Source of the DNA: Flavisolibacter nicotianae
Lineage (GTDB): Bacteria; Bacteroidota; Bacteroidia; Chitinophagales; Chitinophagaceae
Length of the DNA stretch: 64,000 nucleotides
Direction of reading: 5' to 3'
Assembly: GCF_003628535.1 (NCBI RefSeq)
Contig: NZ_RBCI01000001.1
Coordinates: 186,001-250,000 of the forward strand
Notes under the pieces: model-generated
Database searches by the model: none
Seen by the model: only the letters and a program-made list of their open reading frames with translations
What the model was told of the DNA's origin: nothing
Part shown: piece by piece, positions 18,397 to 27,503 of the stretch
Layout of the letters: every line of letters begins with the position of its first letter
Numbering within the stretch: position 1 is the stretch's first letter
Made by a program: the position numbers and the translations under genes

Positions 18397-18559
18397 ATCG
18401 ATTTTGCTTTAAACGCGAACATTCATTACAGCATTGGGTCGCAGAAAGGAACTCTTTGCACAAAAGCAAACATTTTGCGTGAAGGTTCTGCAGCGGCCAG
18501 GCTACCGGCTAGATTGTCTCAAAGAAAGGCTGCAAAGAAAAAAAGACTCTCCAATCCAA

Positions 18560-18586
18560 GTCTCCCCTTCGAGGGGACAGGGGGAT
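18560..18586. repeat. GC-rich palindromic repeat next to purA (inverted partner of 18369-18396)
   Basis: Core CCTTCGAGGGGACAGGGG, the inverted partner of the copy beside guaA. It lies where a -33 element for purA would be expected, immediately before the -7 box. Confidence 0.7.
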
Positions 18587-18589
18587 GCG

Positions 18590-18597
18590 TATATTTG
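18590..18597 (+). promoter_or_regulatory. Putative -7 box (TATATTTG) of purA
   Basis: Exact TAnnTTTG, 18 bases before the purA start codon. The -33 region is occupied by the GC-rich repeat, so a normal TTTG -33 element is not visible. Confidence 0.5.
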
Positions 18598-18615
18598 CGG
18601 CCGAATAAAACTTCT

Positions 18616-19878
18616 ATGGTAGATGTTATTTTAGGCCTGCAATGGGGCGATGAAGGCAAAGGAAAAATCGTTGATTATTTTGCTTCGCAATACGACATTA
18701 TAGCCCGCTTCCAGGGTGGGCCCAACGCCGGGCATACGCTGTATGTCGGCGATAAAAAAATTGTGCTGCACCAGATCCCTTCCGGTGTGTTTCACGAACA
18801 AACCGTAAACCTGATCGGAAACGGCGTGGTACTGGATCCCGTGACCCTGCTGAAGGAAGCGGAGAAAGTGGCCGCCTTCGGGATCGACCTGAAAAAAAAT
18901 CTCTTTATCTCGGAACGTACGCACCTGATCCTTCCTACCCACAGGGCACTGGACAAGGCGGCCGAACTCGCGAAGGGAGAATCCAAAATCGGTTCGACAC
19001 TGAAAGGCATCGGGCCGGCCTATATGGACAAGACCGGCCGCAACGGCCTGCGTGTGGGCGACCTGCTGCACAAAAGCTTCACCCAGCAGTACATCAAGCT
19101 GCGCCTGAAGCACCAGACCCTCCTGGACAACTTCAACTTCAACGAGGACATCTCGGTGTGGGAAGAAGAATTTTTCGACGCCATTGAATTTTTGAAATCC
19201 CTGAATATCGTCAACGGCGAATATTTTCTCAACAACAAAATCGGCGAAGGCAAAAAAGTGCTGGCCGAAGGCGCACAGGGCAGCATGCTGGATATTGATT
19301 TTGGCACCTTCCCGTTTGTGACGTCGAGCAATACCATTTCGGCCGGCGTATGCAATGGCCTGGGTGTAGCGCCGCAAAAGATCAGGGAGGTGATTGGCGT
19401 AAGCAAAGCCTACTGCACCCGTGTGGGCGGCGGTCCGTTCCCCACCGAACTGGAAGACGAAACCGGCGAAAAGCTGCGCAAGGTGGGCAACGAATTTGGC
19501 GCCACGACCGGCCGTCCGCGCCGCTGCGGATGGATGGACCTTGTTGCCCTGCACTATGCCTGCATGCTCAATGGCTGTACGCAGATCGTGATGACCAAAG
19601 CCGATGTACTGGATGCGTTTGAAGAACTGCAGGTGTGCACGTCGTACCAGATCGATGGCAAGCCAACGAATGAAATTCCGTTCCAGATGACACACAGCAA
19701 AATTGAGCCGGTGTACCAATCCTTCAAAGGCTGGAATACGGACAGTTCGTTCATCAAGGACCCGGCCGATTTACCTGCTGAAATGAAGGCCTATGTTGCT
19801 TTCCTGAACCAGTCGTTGCCTTGCGACGTAACCTATATTTCCAACGGTCCCGGTCGCGATCAACTGATCAAAATCTAA
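18616..19878 (+). CDS. purA: Adenylosuccinate synthetase
   Basis: 420 residues from MVDVILGLQWGDEGKGK; the frame upstream is repeat sequence. The P-loop GDEGKGK, the GGPNAGHT motif with catalytic His, STLKGIGPAYMDKTGRNGLR and the GATTGRPRRCGW and NGPGRD regions are all present and the length is normal. It joins IMP and aspartate using GTP, the first step from IMP to AMP. It is divergent from guaA, with the acidic-protein and pabB genes following on the same strand. Confidence 0.97.
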   Translation: MVDVILGLQWGDEGKGKIVDYFASQYDIIARFQGGPNAGHTLYVGDKKIVLHQIPSGVFHEQTVNLIGNGVVLDPVTLLKEAEKVAAFGIDLKKNLFISERTHLILPTHRALDKAAELAKGESKIGSTLKGIGPAYMDKTGRNGLRVGDLLHKSFTQQYIKLRLKHQTLLDNFNFNEDISVWEEEFFDAIEFLKSLNIVNGEYFLNNKIGEGKKVLAEGAQGSMLDIDFGTFPFVTSSNTISAGVCNGLGVAPQKIREVIGVSKAYCTRVGGGPFPTELEDETGEKLRKVGNEFGATTGRPRRCGWMDLVALHYACMLNGCTQIVMTKADVLDAFEELQVCTSYQIDGKPTNEIPFQMTHSKIEPVYQSFKGWNTDSSFIKDPADLPAEMKAYVAFLNQSLPCDVTYISNGPGRDQLIKI

Positions 19879-19952
19879 GCAGAAAAAAAATTTTAGAAAA
19901 TTTGGCGGATTAAATTCCTTACGCAAATTTTACACCGCTAATCGAAATAGTT

Positions 19953-20339
19953 ATGGCAGAAATACTGGTAGAGGAAATCACCTCCGGAACAAGTTTGATC
20001 GACACATTACTGGCGCAGGCCAAAGGCCGCTCACCCAAGAAGGCAGCAGAAGACGAAAGTGATGATTTTGATGAGGAAGATGTTGCCCCGGCCAAGGGCG
20101 GGAAAGGCAAATCTGCCGATGATGAGGATGACGACGATGATTTCGATGGCGAGGAAGAAGATGACGACAACTGGGACCCGGATTTCGAAGAATTTGACGT
20201 CCCCAAGTCAAAGAAAGGAAAAGGCAAAGCCGAAGAAGAGGAGGATGAGGATTTCAAGATCGAAGAAGAAGAGGATTTCAGCGACATGGATCCTTTCACC
20301 GGCGGCGGTGGCTTTGACGACGAGGAAGACGATTATTGA
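19953..20339 (+). CDS. Extremely acidic low-complexity small protein
   Basis: 128 residues. The first 30 (MAEILVEEITSGTSLIDTLLAQ) could form a short amphipathic helix; the rest alternates Asp/Glu runs with short basic blocks (KGGKGK, KSKKGKGK) and ends in GGGGFDDEEDDY. It has no signal peptide or transmembrane segment and is predicted to be disordered. It follows purA by 74 bases and precedes pabB by 6, so it is cotranscribed with pabB at least. A histone-like or RNA-polymerase-delta-like polyanion role is only a guess. The codon use is normal for the window, which supports it being real. Confidence 0.75.
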   Translation: MAEILVEEITSGTSLIDTLLAQAKGRSPKKAAEDESDDFDEEDVAPAKGGKGKSADDEDDDDDFDGEEEDDDNWDPDFEEFDVPKSKKGKGKAEEEEDEDFKIEEEEDFSDMDPFTGGGGFDDEEDDY

Positions 20340-20345
20340 TTTTGA

Positions 20346-21626
20346 ATGCATACAACCCTGAAATGCTGCACCTTTCCCGTTGCTGATCTTTCAGGCCTGA
20401 AGAAAAAAGTGCTGAACTGGCTCCGCCCGTTCGGCACTTTTTGTTTTTTGGACAACCAGCAATACCGCCTGGCGCCACCCCATGAAGCCGAATGCCTGGT
20501 AGCCGCCGGCGTACGGGAGTGGATGGAAGGAACAGACATCCGCGAAGCCGACCGTTTTTTCGACCAGGAACAGTGGCTGTTCGGACACCTCTCCTACGAA
20601 TTGAAAAACACCTTGCATCACCTGGTCTCGCACAAAGAAGACAGGATCGGCTTTCCGCCCTACTTCCTGTTTTCGCCGCAGGTGGTGCTGGCCATCAGCG
20701 GGGATTGTTTGACGATCCATGCCGAAGACCCATCGGCCGTTTATGCCAGCCTGGTGCAACAGCCCGGGGCGATCGATGCTGCACAGATGGATTCGTTTGA
20801 AGTGAAACCCGTTCTTTCCAAAGAAGCCTATGTGCAAAAAATCCAATCGCTGCAGCAACATATTCTTCGCGGCGATTGCTACGAGATCAATTTCTGCCAG
20901 GCTTTTTTTGCAGACGGTGTTTCCCTGGACCCGTTTGCCGTTTTTCACAACCTGATGAGGGTTTCGCCCAATCCTTTTTCCGCCTTCTACCGGCTCAACG
21001 GCCGCTATCTTCTTTGTGCCAGCCCCGAACGGTTTCTTGCCCGGAAAGGTGCGCACCTTCTTTCGCAACCGATCAAAGGCACGGTGAAACGCGATGTGCA
21101 GGACCCGGCACATGATGAACAATTGCGGGATAGCCTGCGCCTGAGTCAAAAGGAAAGGGCCGAGAACGTGATGGTGGTTGACCTGGTACGCAACGACCTG
21201 ACCCGGATCTGCAAACCTGCTTCGGTGAAAGTGGACGAGTTGTTCGGTGTTTATTCGTTCCCGCAGGTGCACCAGCTGATCTCGACCATCAGTGGCGAGG
21301 TAGAAGACAATACTTCCTTTTCGCAAATCCTCGAAGCCCTTTTCCCGATGGGCTCCATGACCGGCGCACCAAAGCGCAACGTGATGAAACTGATTGATGC
21401 CTACGAGCAAACTGGCAGGGGGCTTTTTTCCGGCTCGGTGGGCTACAAGGCGCCAAACGGTGATTTTGATTTCAATGTCGTTATCCGGAGTATTTTTTAC
21501 AACAAGGCAACACAACACCTTTCCTACCAGGTCGGCTCGGGCATTACGTTCTACAGCGAGGCTGAAAAAGAATGGGAGGAGTGCATGCTGAAAGCCGAAG
21601 CGATAAAAAAGGTGCTTTCCCTGTAA
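20346..21626 (+). CDS. pabB: Aminodeoxychorismate synthase component I (chorismate-binding)
   Basis: 426 residues. The C-terminal chorismate-binding domain is complete: GDCYEINFCQAF, ASPERFLARKG, QPIKGTVKR, NVMVVDLVRNDL, GSMTGAPK and GSGITFYSEAEKEWEE. The PIKGT motif has Lys (residue 244), which marks PabB-type enzymes; anthranilate synthases have Ala there. It makes 4-amino-4-deoxychorismate for folate with a glutamine amidotransferase, whose gene is not in the window. It starts 6 bases after the acidic-protein gene and converges on the lytic transglycosylase gene across a shared terminator. Confidence 0.9.
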   Translation: MHTTLKCCTFPVADLSGLKKKVLNWLRPFGTFCFLDNQQYRLAPPHEAECLVAAGVREWMEGTDIREADRFFDQEQWLFGHLSYELKNTLHHLVSHKEDRIGFPPYFLFSPQVVLAISGDCLTIHAEDPSAVYASLVQQPGAIDAAQMDSFEVKPVLSKEAYVQKIQSLQQHILRGDCYEINFCQAFFADGVSLDPFAVFHNLMRVSPNPFSAFYRLNGRYLLCASPERFLARKGAHLLSQPIKGTVKRDVQDPAHDEQLRDSLRLSQKERAENVMVVDLVRNDLTRICKPASVKVDELFGVYSFPQVHQLISTISGEVEDNTSFSQILEALFPMGSMTGAPKRNVMKLIDAYEQTGRGLFSGSVGYKAPNGDFDFNVVIRSIFYNKATQHLSYQVGSGITFYSEAEKEWEECMLKAEAIKKVLSL

Positions 21627-21767
21627 GGCTTTTACAGGCGCAGACGAACGGTTTACGAATACACAAACTCTTCCTCCTTAACCTGCCTTCCTCCTCCTGC
21701 ATGGCCAGGACAAAAACGGGCTAAAGCATCACCGTTCCGTTTTGCATTTTTTCCTGGTTTTCTCCAT

Positions 21768-21806
21768 AAAAAAAGTGCTGACGGAAAACCGGTCAGCACT
21801 TTTTTG
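21768..21806. terminator. Bidirectional terminator between pabB and the lytic transglycosylase gene
   Basis: AAAAAAGTGCTGAC pairs with GTCAGCACTTTTTT around a short loop, so it ends in a T run on either strand. The two convergent genes stop at 21626 and 21819. Confidence 0.88.
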
Positions 21807-21818
21807 GTTGAACGAATC

Positions 21819-22838
21819 TTATCCTTTGATGGTACCCAGCAACATGCCAACAGACTGCTGCAGGATCTGGATTTTGTTTTGCCTGAACTGCTCCATTTTG
21901 TCATTCGGCAGTCGCAGGTCGTAATTGCCATGGGCTGAAAGCTGCCTGTCGAAATTCGGGTTCAGTTTATTGAACTCGGACGGGTTCATTTGCAGCACCT
22001 GGGCAATCGCTTTTGAATAGTACTTACCCGAAATGTTCTGCATCGCCATGGAGCCATCAGTGGATACAGCGGGAGCTGCCGCATATCCGTTGAGAAGCTT
22101 CGTGGTCTCGTCCTTCGTCAGCGTGGTCAGTCCGCCTTCGCCTTCCATGATGTAGTGCGTGGCAATGAACTTTTTCACATGACTGCGGGATTCCGCCGGC
22201 AGGTAGTTCTGCAGGTCCCAGAAATTACGGCTGCCGCTGCGTTTGATGGCGGTGTTCACTTTGCCGGGACCACCGTTGTAAGCGGCAATCACCAGCAGCC
22301 AGTCTTCGTACAGGTCGTACAGATAGGCCAGGTAGCGGGCAGCGGCATAGGTGCTCTTGAAATAGTCGCGGCGCTCATCGATTCTTCCGTTGACGCGAAG
22401 GCCAAGGTCGCGGGCCGTTTCGGGCATCAGTTGCCAGGGACCACCGGCTCCTTTTACGGACGTGGCGCTTGACTTCAAATCGGATTCGATCACTGCCAGG
22501 TATTTGAGCTCGGTTGGCAGGTTTCGTTTCGTGAGAGCGGCTTCGATGATGTTGAAATAACGCTTACCGGAAATTTTCAACGCGGCCAGGTTGTCGCCTT
22601 CGTCTTCCATGTAATCCTGGATAAACGCGACAGCTTTGGGGTTCAATTTGCCAAGGCTGAAATCACTTGTTGATGAGGAAGCATCAAAAAGATCTTTAAA
22701 GCCTGCTTTGGGGTCAACTTTCAAAAGCTCTGTGTCAGTGGTGTCGGTTTCGGTTGCTCGTCCCATCGGGGTAGCGGCTGCATAATCCTTCAAAAGAAAA
22801 CTGACGAGGATGGTAGCCAACAATAAAAGTTTGTTCAT
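21819..22838 (-). CDS. Lytic transglycosylase (SLT domain, MltD-like)
   Basis: 339 residues from MNKLLLLATILVSFLL, a signal peptide; the alternative start is 10 codons upstream. The SLT domain runs from about 90 to 250: LAVIESDLKSSATS (catalytic Glu), GAGGPWQLMPETARDLGL, YAAARYLAYLYDL and VIAAYNGGPGKVNTAI. The C-terminus (SKAIAQVLQMNPSEFNKLNPNFD ... YDLRLP) resembles a degenerate LysM domain for peptidoglycan binding. It cleaves murein glycan strands in the periplasm. It is downstream of gatA and tatA on the same strand, probably in one operon. Confidence 0.9.
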   Translation of the reverse strand: MNKLLLLATILVSFLLKDYAAATPMGRATETDTTDTELLKVDPKAGFKDLFDASSSTSDFSLGKLNPKAVAFIQDYMEDEGDNLAALKISGKRYFNIIEAALTKRNLPTELKYLAVIESDLKSSATSVKGAGGPWQLMPETARDLGLRVNGRIDERRDYFKSTYAAARYLAYLYDLYEDWLLVIAAYNGGPGKVNTAIKRSGSRNFWDLQNYLPAESRSHVKKFIATHYIMEGEGGLTTLTKDETTKLLNGYAAAPAVSTDGSMAMQNISGKYYSKAIAQVLQMNPSEFNKLNPNFDRQLSAHGNYDLRLPNDKMEQFRQNKIQILQQSVGMLLGTIKG

Positions 22839-22892
22839 CACAAAAATGTGTTTTAGAGGGTGAACCAAATCGCACGGGAATCTTACTCGCCT

Positions 22893-24305
22893 TTATTGTT
22901 GCATCAGTTGATGCGTAAAGCGTTGCAAACTTACCTCATTCCGGGGAGACGAGAGGACTTGCAGACCAAAAGGAAGGTTAGAGGAATGTTTAAATACTGG
23001 TAAAGAAGCAGCGGGCACACCGGTCAAATTGGCAAAAACGGTGAAGATATCGCCCATATACATGGCCAGTTTATCGGCGTTTTTTTCACCGGCCTTGTAG
23101 GCGACGGAGGTCGCATTCGGCGCAATGATAAAGTCAAAATCGTTGAAGATCAGGGTTGTCTGCCTCTGCAGTAACTGCCGAACCTGCTGCGCCTTTTGGT
23201 AGTAGGCATCGTAGTAACCGGCACTCAGGACAAAAGTTCCGAGCATGATGCGACGCTTGACCTCGCTGCCGAATCCATTTTTACGATTTTGTTGATAAAA
23301 TTTGGCAACAGTTTGTGATTTGTCGTGCCAGTTTTGGCCATAGCGGATCCCATCGTAGCGGGAAAGATTGGAAGAGGCTTCCGCCGTTGTGAGAACATAA
23401 TAGGTGGGAACGATGTAATCGGTCAGGGAAAATGTCACGGGTTCTACCATATGGCCGTCTTCTTTCAGCTGTTGAAGCTTCTCCTGAATGGCCGAGGAAA
23501 TTTCGGGGTCGATAGACGGGTGGTTGATCCATTCGGGAAAGTAGGCAATGCGGTATTTTGTATCCTCTGCTCCCCTGGAAAAGGCTTCCGGTGGCGAGCC
23601 GATGGCCGTGCTGTCGTAGTCGTCGGGACCGGAAATGACAGCCAGGACTCTTGCCGCATCCTCCACCGAGTTGGCCAAAACGCCAATCACGTCAAACGAG
23701 GAAGCATAGGCAATCAATCCGTGGCGGGATACACGCCCATAGGAGGGCTTTATACCAACCACGCCGCAGAAGTCCGCCGGCAGCCGCACGGAGCCCCCTG
23801 TGTCGCTTCCCAGCGCTGCCATGCAAAGGCCTGCCTTTACCGCCGCAGCGCTTCCACCCGATGAGCCACCGGGAACACGGCTTTGGTCAACCGGGTTCAG
23901 GGCAGGCCCATAAAACGAGTTCTCGTTGGTGGAGCCCATACCAAACTCGTCGCAGTTCTGGCGGCCAATGAGAATGGCGCCTTCGTCCAACAGGCGTTGA
24001 ACGGCAGTAGCCGAATAGAGTGATGTAAACTTTTGCAGGATGCCGGACCCGGCGGAAACCCGGTGGTCTTTATAGCAGATGTTGTCTTTGATGCCGATCA
24101 CAACACCGTGAAGGCAGCCTTTGGGCTCCGAGCGGTCTAATGCGACAGCACGGGCCAGGGCTTCTTCGGCAAAAACTTCGACAAAGGCATTCAGGGAAGA
24201 CTGCTCTTCGATGCGGGAAAGAAAGTGTCGTACCGCCTGCTCGCAAGTGGTACGACCGCTATGGATGTCAGCCTGATATTGTTCAATGGAGGTAAACTGG
24301 AACAA
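22893..24305 (-). CDS. gatA: Asp-tRNA(Asn)/Glu-tRNA(Gln) amidotransferase subunit A
   Basis: 470 residues of the amidase-signature family. GVVIGIKDNICYKD carries the catalytic Lys, PGGSSGGSAAAV the cis-Ser and SDTGGSVRLPADFCGVVGIKPSYGRVSR the nucleophile Ser. Length and the C-terminal NLTGVPAASLPVF are typical for GatA. It releases ammonia from glutamine for GatB, which amidates mischarged tRNA in the cytosol; gatB and gatC are not in the window. It starts 32 bases after tatA and is followed by the lytic transglycosylase gene. Confidence 0.94.
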   Translation of the reverse strand: MFQFTSIEQYQADIHSGRTTCEQAVRHFLSRIEEQSSLNAFVEVFAEEALARAVALDRSEPKGCLHGVVIGIKDNICYKDHRVSAGSGILQKFTSLYSATAVQRLLDEGAILIGRQNCDEFGMGSTNENSFYGPALNPVDQSRVPGGSSGGSAAAVKAGLCMAALGSDTGGSVRLPADFCGVVGIKPSYGRVSRHGLIAYASSFDVIGVLANSVEDAARVLAVISGPDDYDSTAIGSPPEAFSRGAEDTKYRIAYFPEWINHPSIDPEISSAIQEKLQQLKEDGHMVEPVTFSLTDYIVPTYYVLTTAEASSNLSRYDGIRYGQNWHDKSQTVAKFYQQNRKNGFGSEVKRRIMLGTFVLSAGYYDAYYQKAQQVRQLLQRQTTLIFNDFDFIIAPNATSVAYKAGEKNADKLAMYMGDIFTVFANLTGVPAASLPVFKHSSNLPFGLQVLSSPRNEVSLQRFTHQLMQQ

Positions 24306-24337
24306 ACCCTTCTTGTCGGCGGAAAGTGATCGGAAGA

Positions 24338-24562
24338 TTAAGGTTGAGAAGGAGTTGTCGTCGTTGTCGTCGTCGTGTTGGGAGTGCGGTCTTTCTCGCT
24401 CAGCCCTTCTTCAATTTCCCTCTTCACGTTGCTTTTGGCATCGTTGAATTCGCGAACGCCACGGCCCAGGCCACGCATCAGTTCAGGAATTTTTTTGCCA
24501 CCGAAAAGGAGAAGAACAATAATCAGGATGATCAGAATTTCATTGAAACCTAGGGGACCCAT
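24338..24562 (-). CDS. tatA: Twin-arginine translocase subunit TatA/TatE
   Basis: 74 residues: a short N-terminal stretch, one membrane segment ([15 protein letters not shown]), the hinge [13 protein letters not shown] and an amphipathic helix [17 protein letters not shown]. It forms the pore of the Tat system for folded proteins in the inner membrane. The C-terminus ends in a run of eight Thr (24345-24368), a microsatellite-like tract likely to vary in length. A TACCTTTG box lies 30 bases before the start. gatA follows in the same direction. Confidence 0.93.
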   Translation of the reverse strand: MGPLGFNEILIILIIVLLLFGGKKIPELMRGLGRGVREFNDAKSNVKREIEEGLSEKDRTPNTTTTTTTTPSQP

Positions 24563-24592
24563 AAACTGGATTTAAAAATGAATGAATAAAAA

Positions 24593-24600
24593 CAAAGGTA
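24593..24600 (-). promoter_or_regulatory. Putative -7 box (TACCTTTG) of the tatA-gatA operon
   Basis: Exact TAnnTTTG on the minus strand, 30 bases before the tatA start. A TTTG (24630-24627) is 26 bases upstream, a little far for a standard -33 element. Confidence 0.45.
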
Positions 24601-24644
24601 TCTGAAAATAACGGTTACGAAATAACCAAATTCTTGTGAAAATG

Positions 24645-24676
24645 AAAAAGCGTCCTGCTTATGACAGGACGCTTTT
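24645..24676 (-). terminator. Terminator of rplS
   Basis: Perfect 12-bp stem (AAAAGCGTCCTG / CAGGACGCTTTT) with a 7-base loop, 17 bases after the rplS stop. Confidence 0.88.
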
Positions 24677-24693
24677 CTATACGTTTAAAATGC

Positions 24694-25059
24694 TTAGGCA
24701 GTTTCCACCGCTCTTTTCTTTTCCTGGATACGGGCTGATTTCCCACTGCGCTCACGCTGGTAAAACAGCTTCGCTCTGCGCACACGACCGGATTTGTTCA
24801 CCACAACGCTTTCAATGTTGGGCGAAAAGAAGGGGAACAAACGCTCTACGCCGACACCGTCGGAGATTTTGCGAACCGTGAACGTGGCTGTTGCGCCCTG
24901 GCCCTGTAATTTGATTACATCGCCACGGAATGACTGGATACGTTCCTTGTTTCCTTCGATGATTCTATAGTTAACGGTGATGTTGTCACCGGCTTTGAAC
25001 TTGGGTAAGCTCTTTTTATTGGTTAACTGTTCGTGTACAAATGCAACAGCGGCGTTCAT
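24694..25059 (-). CDS. rplS: 50S ribosomal protein L19
   Basis: 121 residues, full length. Recognisable by FKAGDNITVNYRIIEGNKERIQ, FRGDVIKLQGQG, FTVRKISDGVGVERLFP and VVVNKSGRVRRAKLFYQRER. It sits at the 30S-50S interface of the ribosome. It has its own terminator; a TACCTTCG sequence about 25 bases upstream (plus-strand CGAAGGTA) could be its -7 box. The usual rpsP/rimM/trmD partners are absent. Confidence 0.97.
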   Translation of the reverse strand: MNAAVAFVHEQLTNKKSLPKFKAGDNITVNYRIIEGNKERIQSFRGDVIKLQGQGATATFTVRKISDGVGVERLFPFFSPNIESVVVNKSGRVRRAKLFYQRERSGKSARIQEKKRAVETA

Positions 25060-25180
25060 GACTTAAAATTTTGGACGGCGAAGGTAGGGAAATGATTTGA
25101 GATTTGACTTTTGAAATTTGAGATTTTTCGTCTGACTTAGGATTTTAGGAGATTTTTGGGATGAACAGGATTGCGCAAAC

Positions 25181-25212
25181 GCAAGAGCCGCTCCTTACAG
25201 AACGGCTCTTGC
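25181..25212. terminator. Hairpin downstream of rny, probable terminator
   Basis: Perfect 10-bp stem (GCAAGAGCCG / CGGCTCTTGC) with a 12-base loop, 61 bases after the rny stop. The T run is weak on the minus strand. Confidence 0.65.
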
Positions 25213-25272
25213 TTTATAAAGTTTGATTGATTTCCTCCAAATCCTTCAAATCTCTCCAAATCACGGTTCAGA

Positions 25273-26838
25273 CTATCTCGCCACGTTCACCGCTCTCTTC
25301 TCCCGGATCACCGTCACTTTAATCTGGCCCGGATAGGTCATCTCGGTCTGGATTTTCTGGGCAATGTCGAAGGACAGGCGTTCGCTTTCGTTGTCGGTTA
25401 CCTTGTCGGCTTCCACAATCACCCGCAACTCGCGGCCGGCCTGGATGGCGTAGGCTTTCTCTACACCGTTGTAGGCTTGTGCAAGGTTCTCCAGGTCCTT
25501 GATACGCTGGATGTACTGCTGCATGATCTCGCGGCGTGCACCCGGGCGGGCACCACTGATGGCGTCGCAGGCCTGGATGATCGGTGAAATCACGTACTGC
25601 ATTTCCATCTCGTCGTGGTGGGCCCCGATGGCGTTGACCACGGCCGGGTTCTCACCGTATTTCTCGGCCAGCTTTGCACCCAGCAAGGCGTGGCTCAGTT
25701 CTGTTTCCTCATCGGGCACCTTTCCAATATCGTGGAGCAGGCCGGCCCGCTTGGCCAGCTTCGGGTTCAATCCCAATTCGGCCGCCATGATGCCACACAG
25801 GTTGGCCACCTCGCGGCTATGCATTAATAAGTTTTGACCGTAGGAAGAACGGAAGCGCATCTTCCCGACCAGGCGCACCAGTTCTTTGTGGAGGCCATGA
25901 ATACCCAGTTCAATCACGGTGCGTTCGCCGATCTCCATGATCTGCTCTTCCAGCTGGCGCTTGGTCTTTTCCACCACTTCCTCGATCCGGGCCGGGTGAA
26001 TACGGCCATCAGTTACGAGGCGCTGCAGGCTGAGGCGGGCAATTTCCCGTCTGAGCGGATCAAAGCAGGAAAGGATGATCGCTTCCGGGGTGTCGTCTAC
26101 AATCAGGTCCACACCGGTAGCGGCTTCAATGGCACGAATGTTCCGGCCTTCCCGACCAATGATCTGGCCTTTGATTTCGTCGCTTTCGAGGTTAAAAACG
26201 GTAATGGCGTTTTCAATGGCCTGCTCGGCCGCCGTGCGCTGAATGGACTGAATAATGATCTTACGGGCTTCCTTGTTGGCTTTTTGCTTGGCTTCGTCAA
26301 TAATTTCCTGCTGGAGACCGATGGCCTGGGAGTGAGCTTCCTGCTTCAGGCTTTCGACCAACTGCGCCTTTGCTTCTTCGGCTGTCAGGTTGGCCAGCTT
26401 TTCGAGGCGGCGGGTGTGCTCTTCCTGGTGCTTTTCCAACTCTGCCTGCTTCAGGTTTACCACGTCGAGCTGACGGGTCAGGTTTTCTTTGATGGCGCTG
26501 TTTTCTTTGATTTGGCGCTCCAGTTGCTCGGTCTTCTGGTTGAGTGCCTGTTCTTTCTGGCGAAGCCGGTTTTCGCTTTCGCCCATTTTGCGGTTGCGAT
26601 CCAGGACTTCCCTGTCGTGCTCCGACTTGAGTTGAACAAACCGTTCCTTGGCAGCCAGTTCTTTTTCCTTGCGGATGTTTTCGGCCCTTAATTCGGCTTC
26701 TCTAATGAGGTTTTGCGCATGAAGGTCGGCTTCTTCAACTTTCTTTTTCGTGTCTTTCGCGAAGATGAATTTCCCCGCTACAATGCCCACCAACAGGGCC
26801 ACAATACCGACAACCAGGGTAACTATGCTGAGTTCCAT
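25273..26838 (-). CDS. rny: Ribonuclease Y
   Basis: 521 residues. An N-terminal membrane helix ([18 protein letters not shown]) is followed by a long coiled coil (about 35-200), the KH domain with [21 protein letters not shown] and the HD domain with [17 protein letters not shown] and AHHDEME. It is a membrane-anchored endoribonuclease that starts mRNA decay. In related genomes rny usually lies close to zapA and pheT; here a glycosylase gene on the other strand separates it from zapA. TATCTTCG (26911-26904) is a likely -7 box, giving a leader of about 60 bases. Confidence 0.96.
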   Translation of the reverse strand: MELSIVTLVVGIVALLVGIVAGKFIFAKDTKKKVEEADLHAQNLIREAELRAENIRKEKELAAKERFVQLKSEHDREVLDRNRKMGESENRLRQKEQALNQKTEQLERQIKENSAIKENLTRQLDVVNLKQAELEKHQEEHTRRLEKLANLTAEEAKAQLVESLKQEAHSQAIGLQQEIIDEAKQKANKEARKIIIQSIQRTAAEQAIENAITVFNLESDEIKGQIIGREGRNIRAIEAATGVDLIVDDTPEAIILSCFDPLRREIARLSLQRLVTDGRIHPARIEEVVEKTKRQLEEQIMEIGERTVIELGIHGLHKELVRLVGKMRFRSSYGQNLLMHSREVANLCGIMAAELGLNPKLAKRAGLLHDIGKVPDEETELSHALLGAKLAEKYGENPAVVNAIGAHHDEMEMQYVISPIIQACDAISGARPGARREIMQQYIQRIKDLENLAQAYNGVEKAYAIQAGRELRVIVEADKVTDNESERLSFDIAQKIQTEMTYPGQIKVTVIREKRAVNVAR

Positions 26839-26903
26839 TAATCCTTTTTTTAAGTTTTTTTATCGTATACAAGTTTCTCATTCCGACAGATTTGTCAGGA
26901 AGG

Positions 26904-26911
26904 CGAAGATA
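26904..26911 (-). promoter_or_regulatory. Putative -7 box (TATCTTCG) of rny
   Basis: One mismatch to TAnnTTTG, 65 bases before the rny start. Confidence 0.35.
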
Positions 26912-26981
26912 GCTAAAGCGGACGGATTTTCATCATGCGATGAGTGCGGTAGGGTGGAAAGCAATTTGCAATCAGGCAGCC

Positions 26982-27503
26982 ATGGACCACATTCAAATCG
27001 AAAAACATCCGTTCGTTGCTTTCTTGCCGGCCAACCTCCGTTGCCTGATTTTGGGCAGCTTCCCCGGCAAGGAGCAAACCCGGGGCGGGCTGGATGAAAA
27101 CGCCTGGTTCTATGGCGCGCCGCTTAACCAGTTCTGGCGTATTATGGCCAGGGCCTACGGACGGGATTTGCCGACAAAAAAAGCCAAACAGCAATTGCTG
27201 GAGGAAGCAGGCATCGGGATAACGGACATTTTTCGCTCGGTGACCAGGACGAAAGGAAACAACCTGGACGAAAACCTGCAGGTTGAAGAATACAACTGGA
27301 AAACGATTGAAGACATCATCGCTGCATACAAGCCCCCGATACTTTGCACCAGTCGCTTTGTGGAAAAGGAATTTAAAAAGGCGTTCCCGGCTTACGCGGC
27401 GGTGGATGTTCTACCCTCTCCATCGCCACGCTATTTTAAACTAACGGTTGCGCAAAAGGCGGAGATCTATCAAAACAAGTTGCCTCCATTGGATCAACCC
27501 TAA
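26982..27503 (+). CDS. Uracil/hypoxanthine-DNA glycosylase-like protein
   Basis: 173 residues from MDHIQIEKHPF; the frame is open 14 codons further but that part overlaps the rny promoter. CLILGSFPGKEQTRGG and WFYGAPLNQFWRIM match the first motif and the NQFW block of the DNA-deoxyinosine glycosylase branch of the uracil-DNA glycosylase superfamily, and LPSPSPRYFKL matches the late motif region. It should remove deaminated bases from DNA. It is the only plus-strand gene among minus-strand housekeeping genes. Its last codons (LDQP, stop) form the left arm of the inverted repeat shared with zapA. Confidence 0.85.
   Translation: MDHIQIEKHPFVAFLPANLRCLILGSFPGKEQTRGGLDENAWFYGAPLNQFWRIMARAYGRDLPTKKAKQQLLEEAGIGITDIFRSVTRTKGNNLDENLQVEEYNWKTIEDIIAAYKPPILCTSRFVEKEFKKAFPAYAAVDVLPSPSPRYFKLTVAQKAEIYQNKLPPLDQP

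Noticed and set aside
18631-19719. 362-codon open frame opposite purA
   Set aside because: Antisense shadow caused by GC-rich third positions in purA.
20391-21518. 375-codon open frame opposite pabB
   Set aside because: Antisense shadow of pabB; no recognisable protein features.
24345-24368. Phase-variable contingency repeat in tatA
   Set aside because: The Thr-codon run is at the very C-terminus and changes by whole codons, so it would alter tail length but not switch the gene off.
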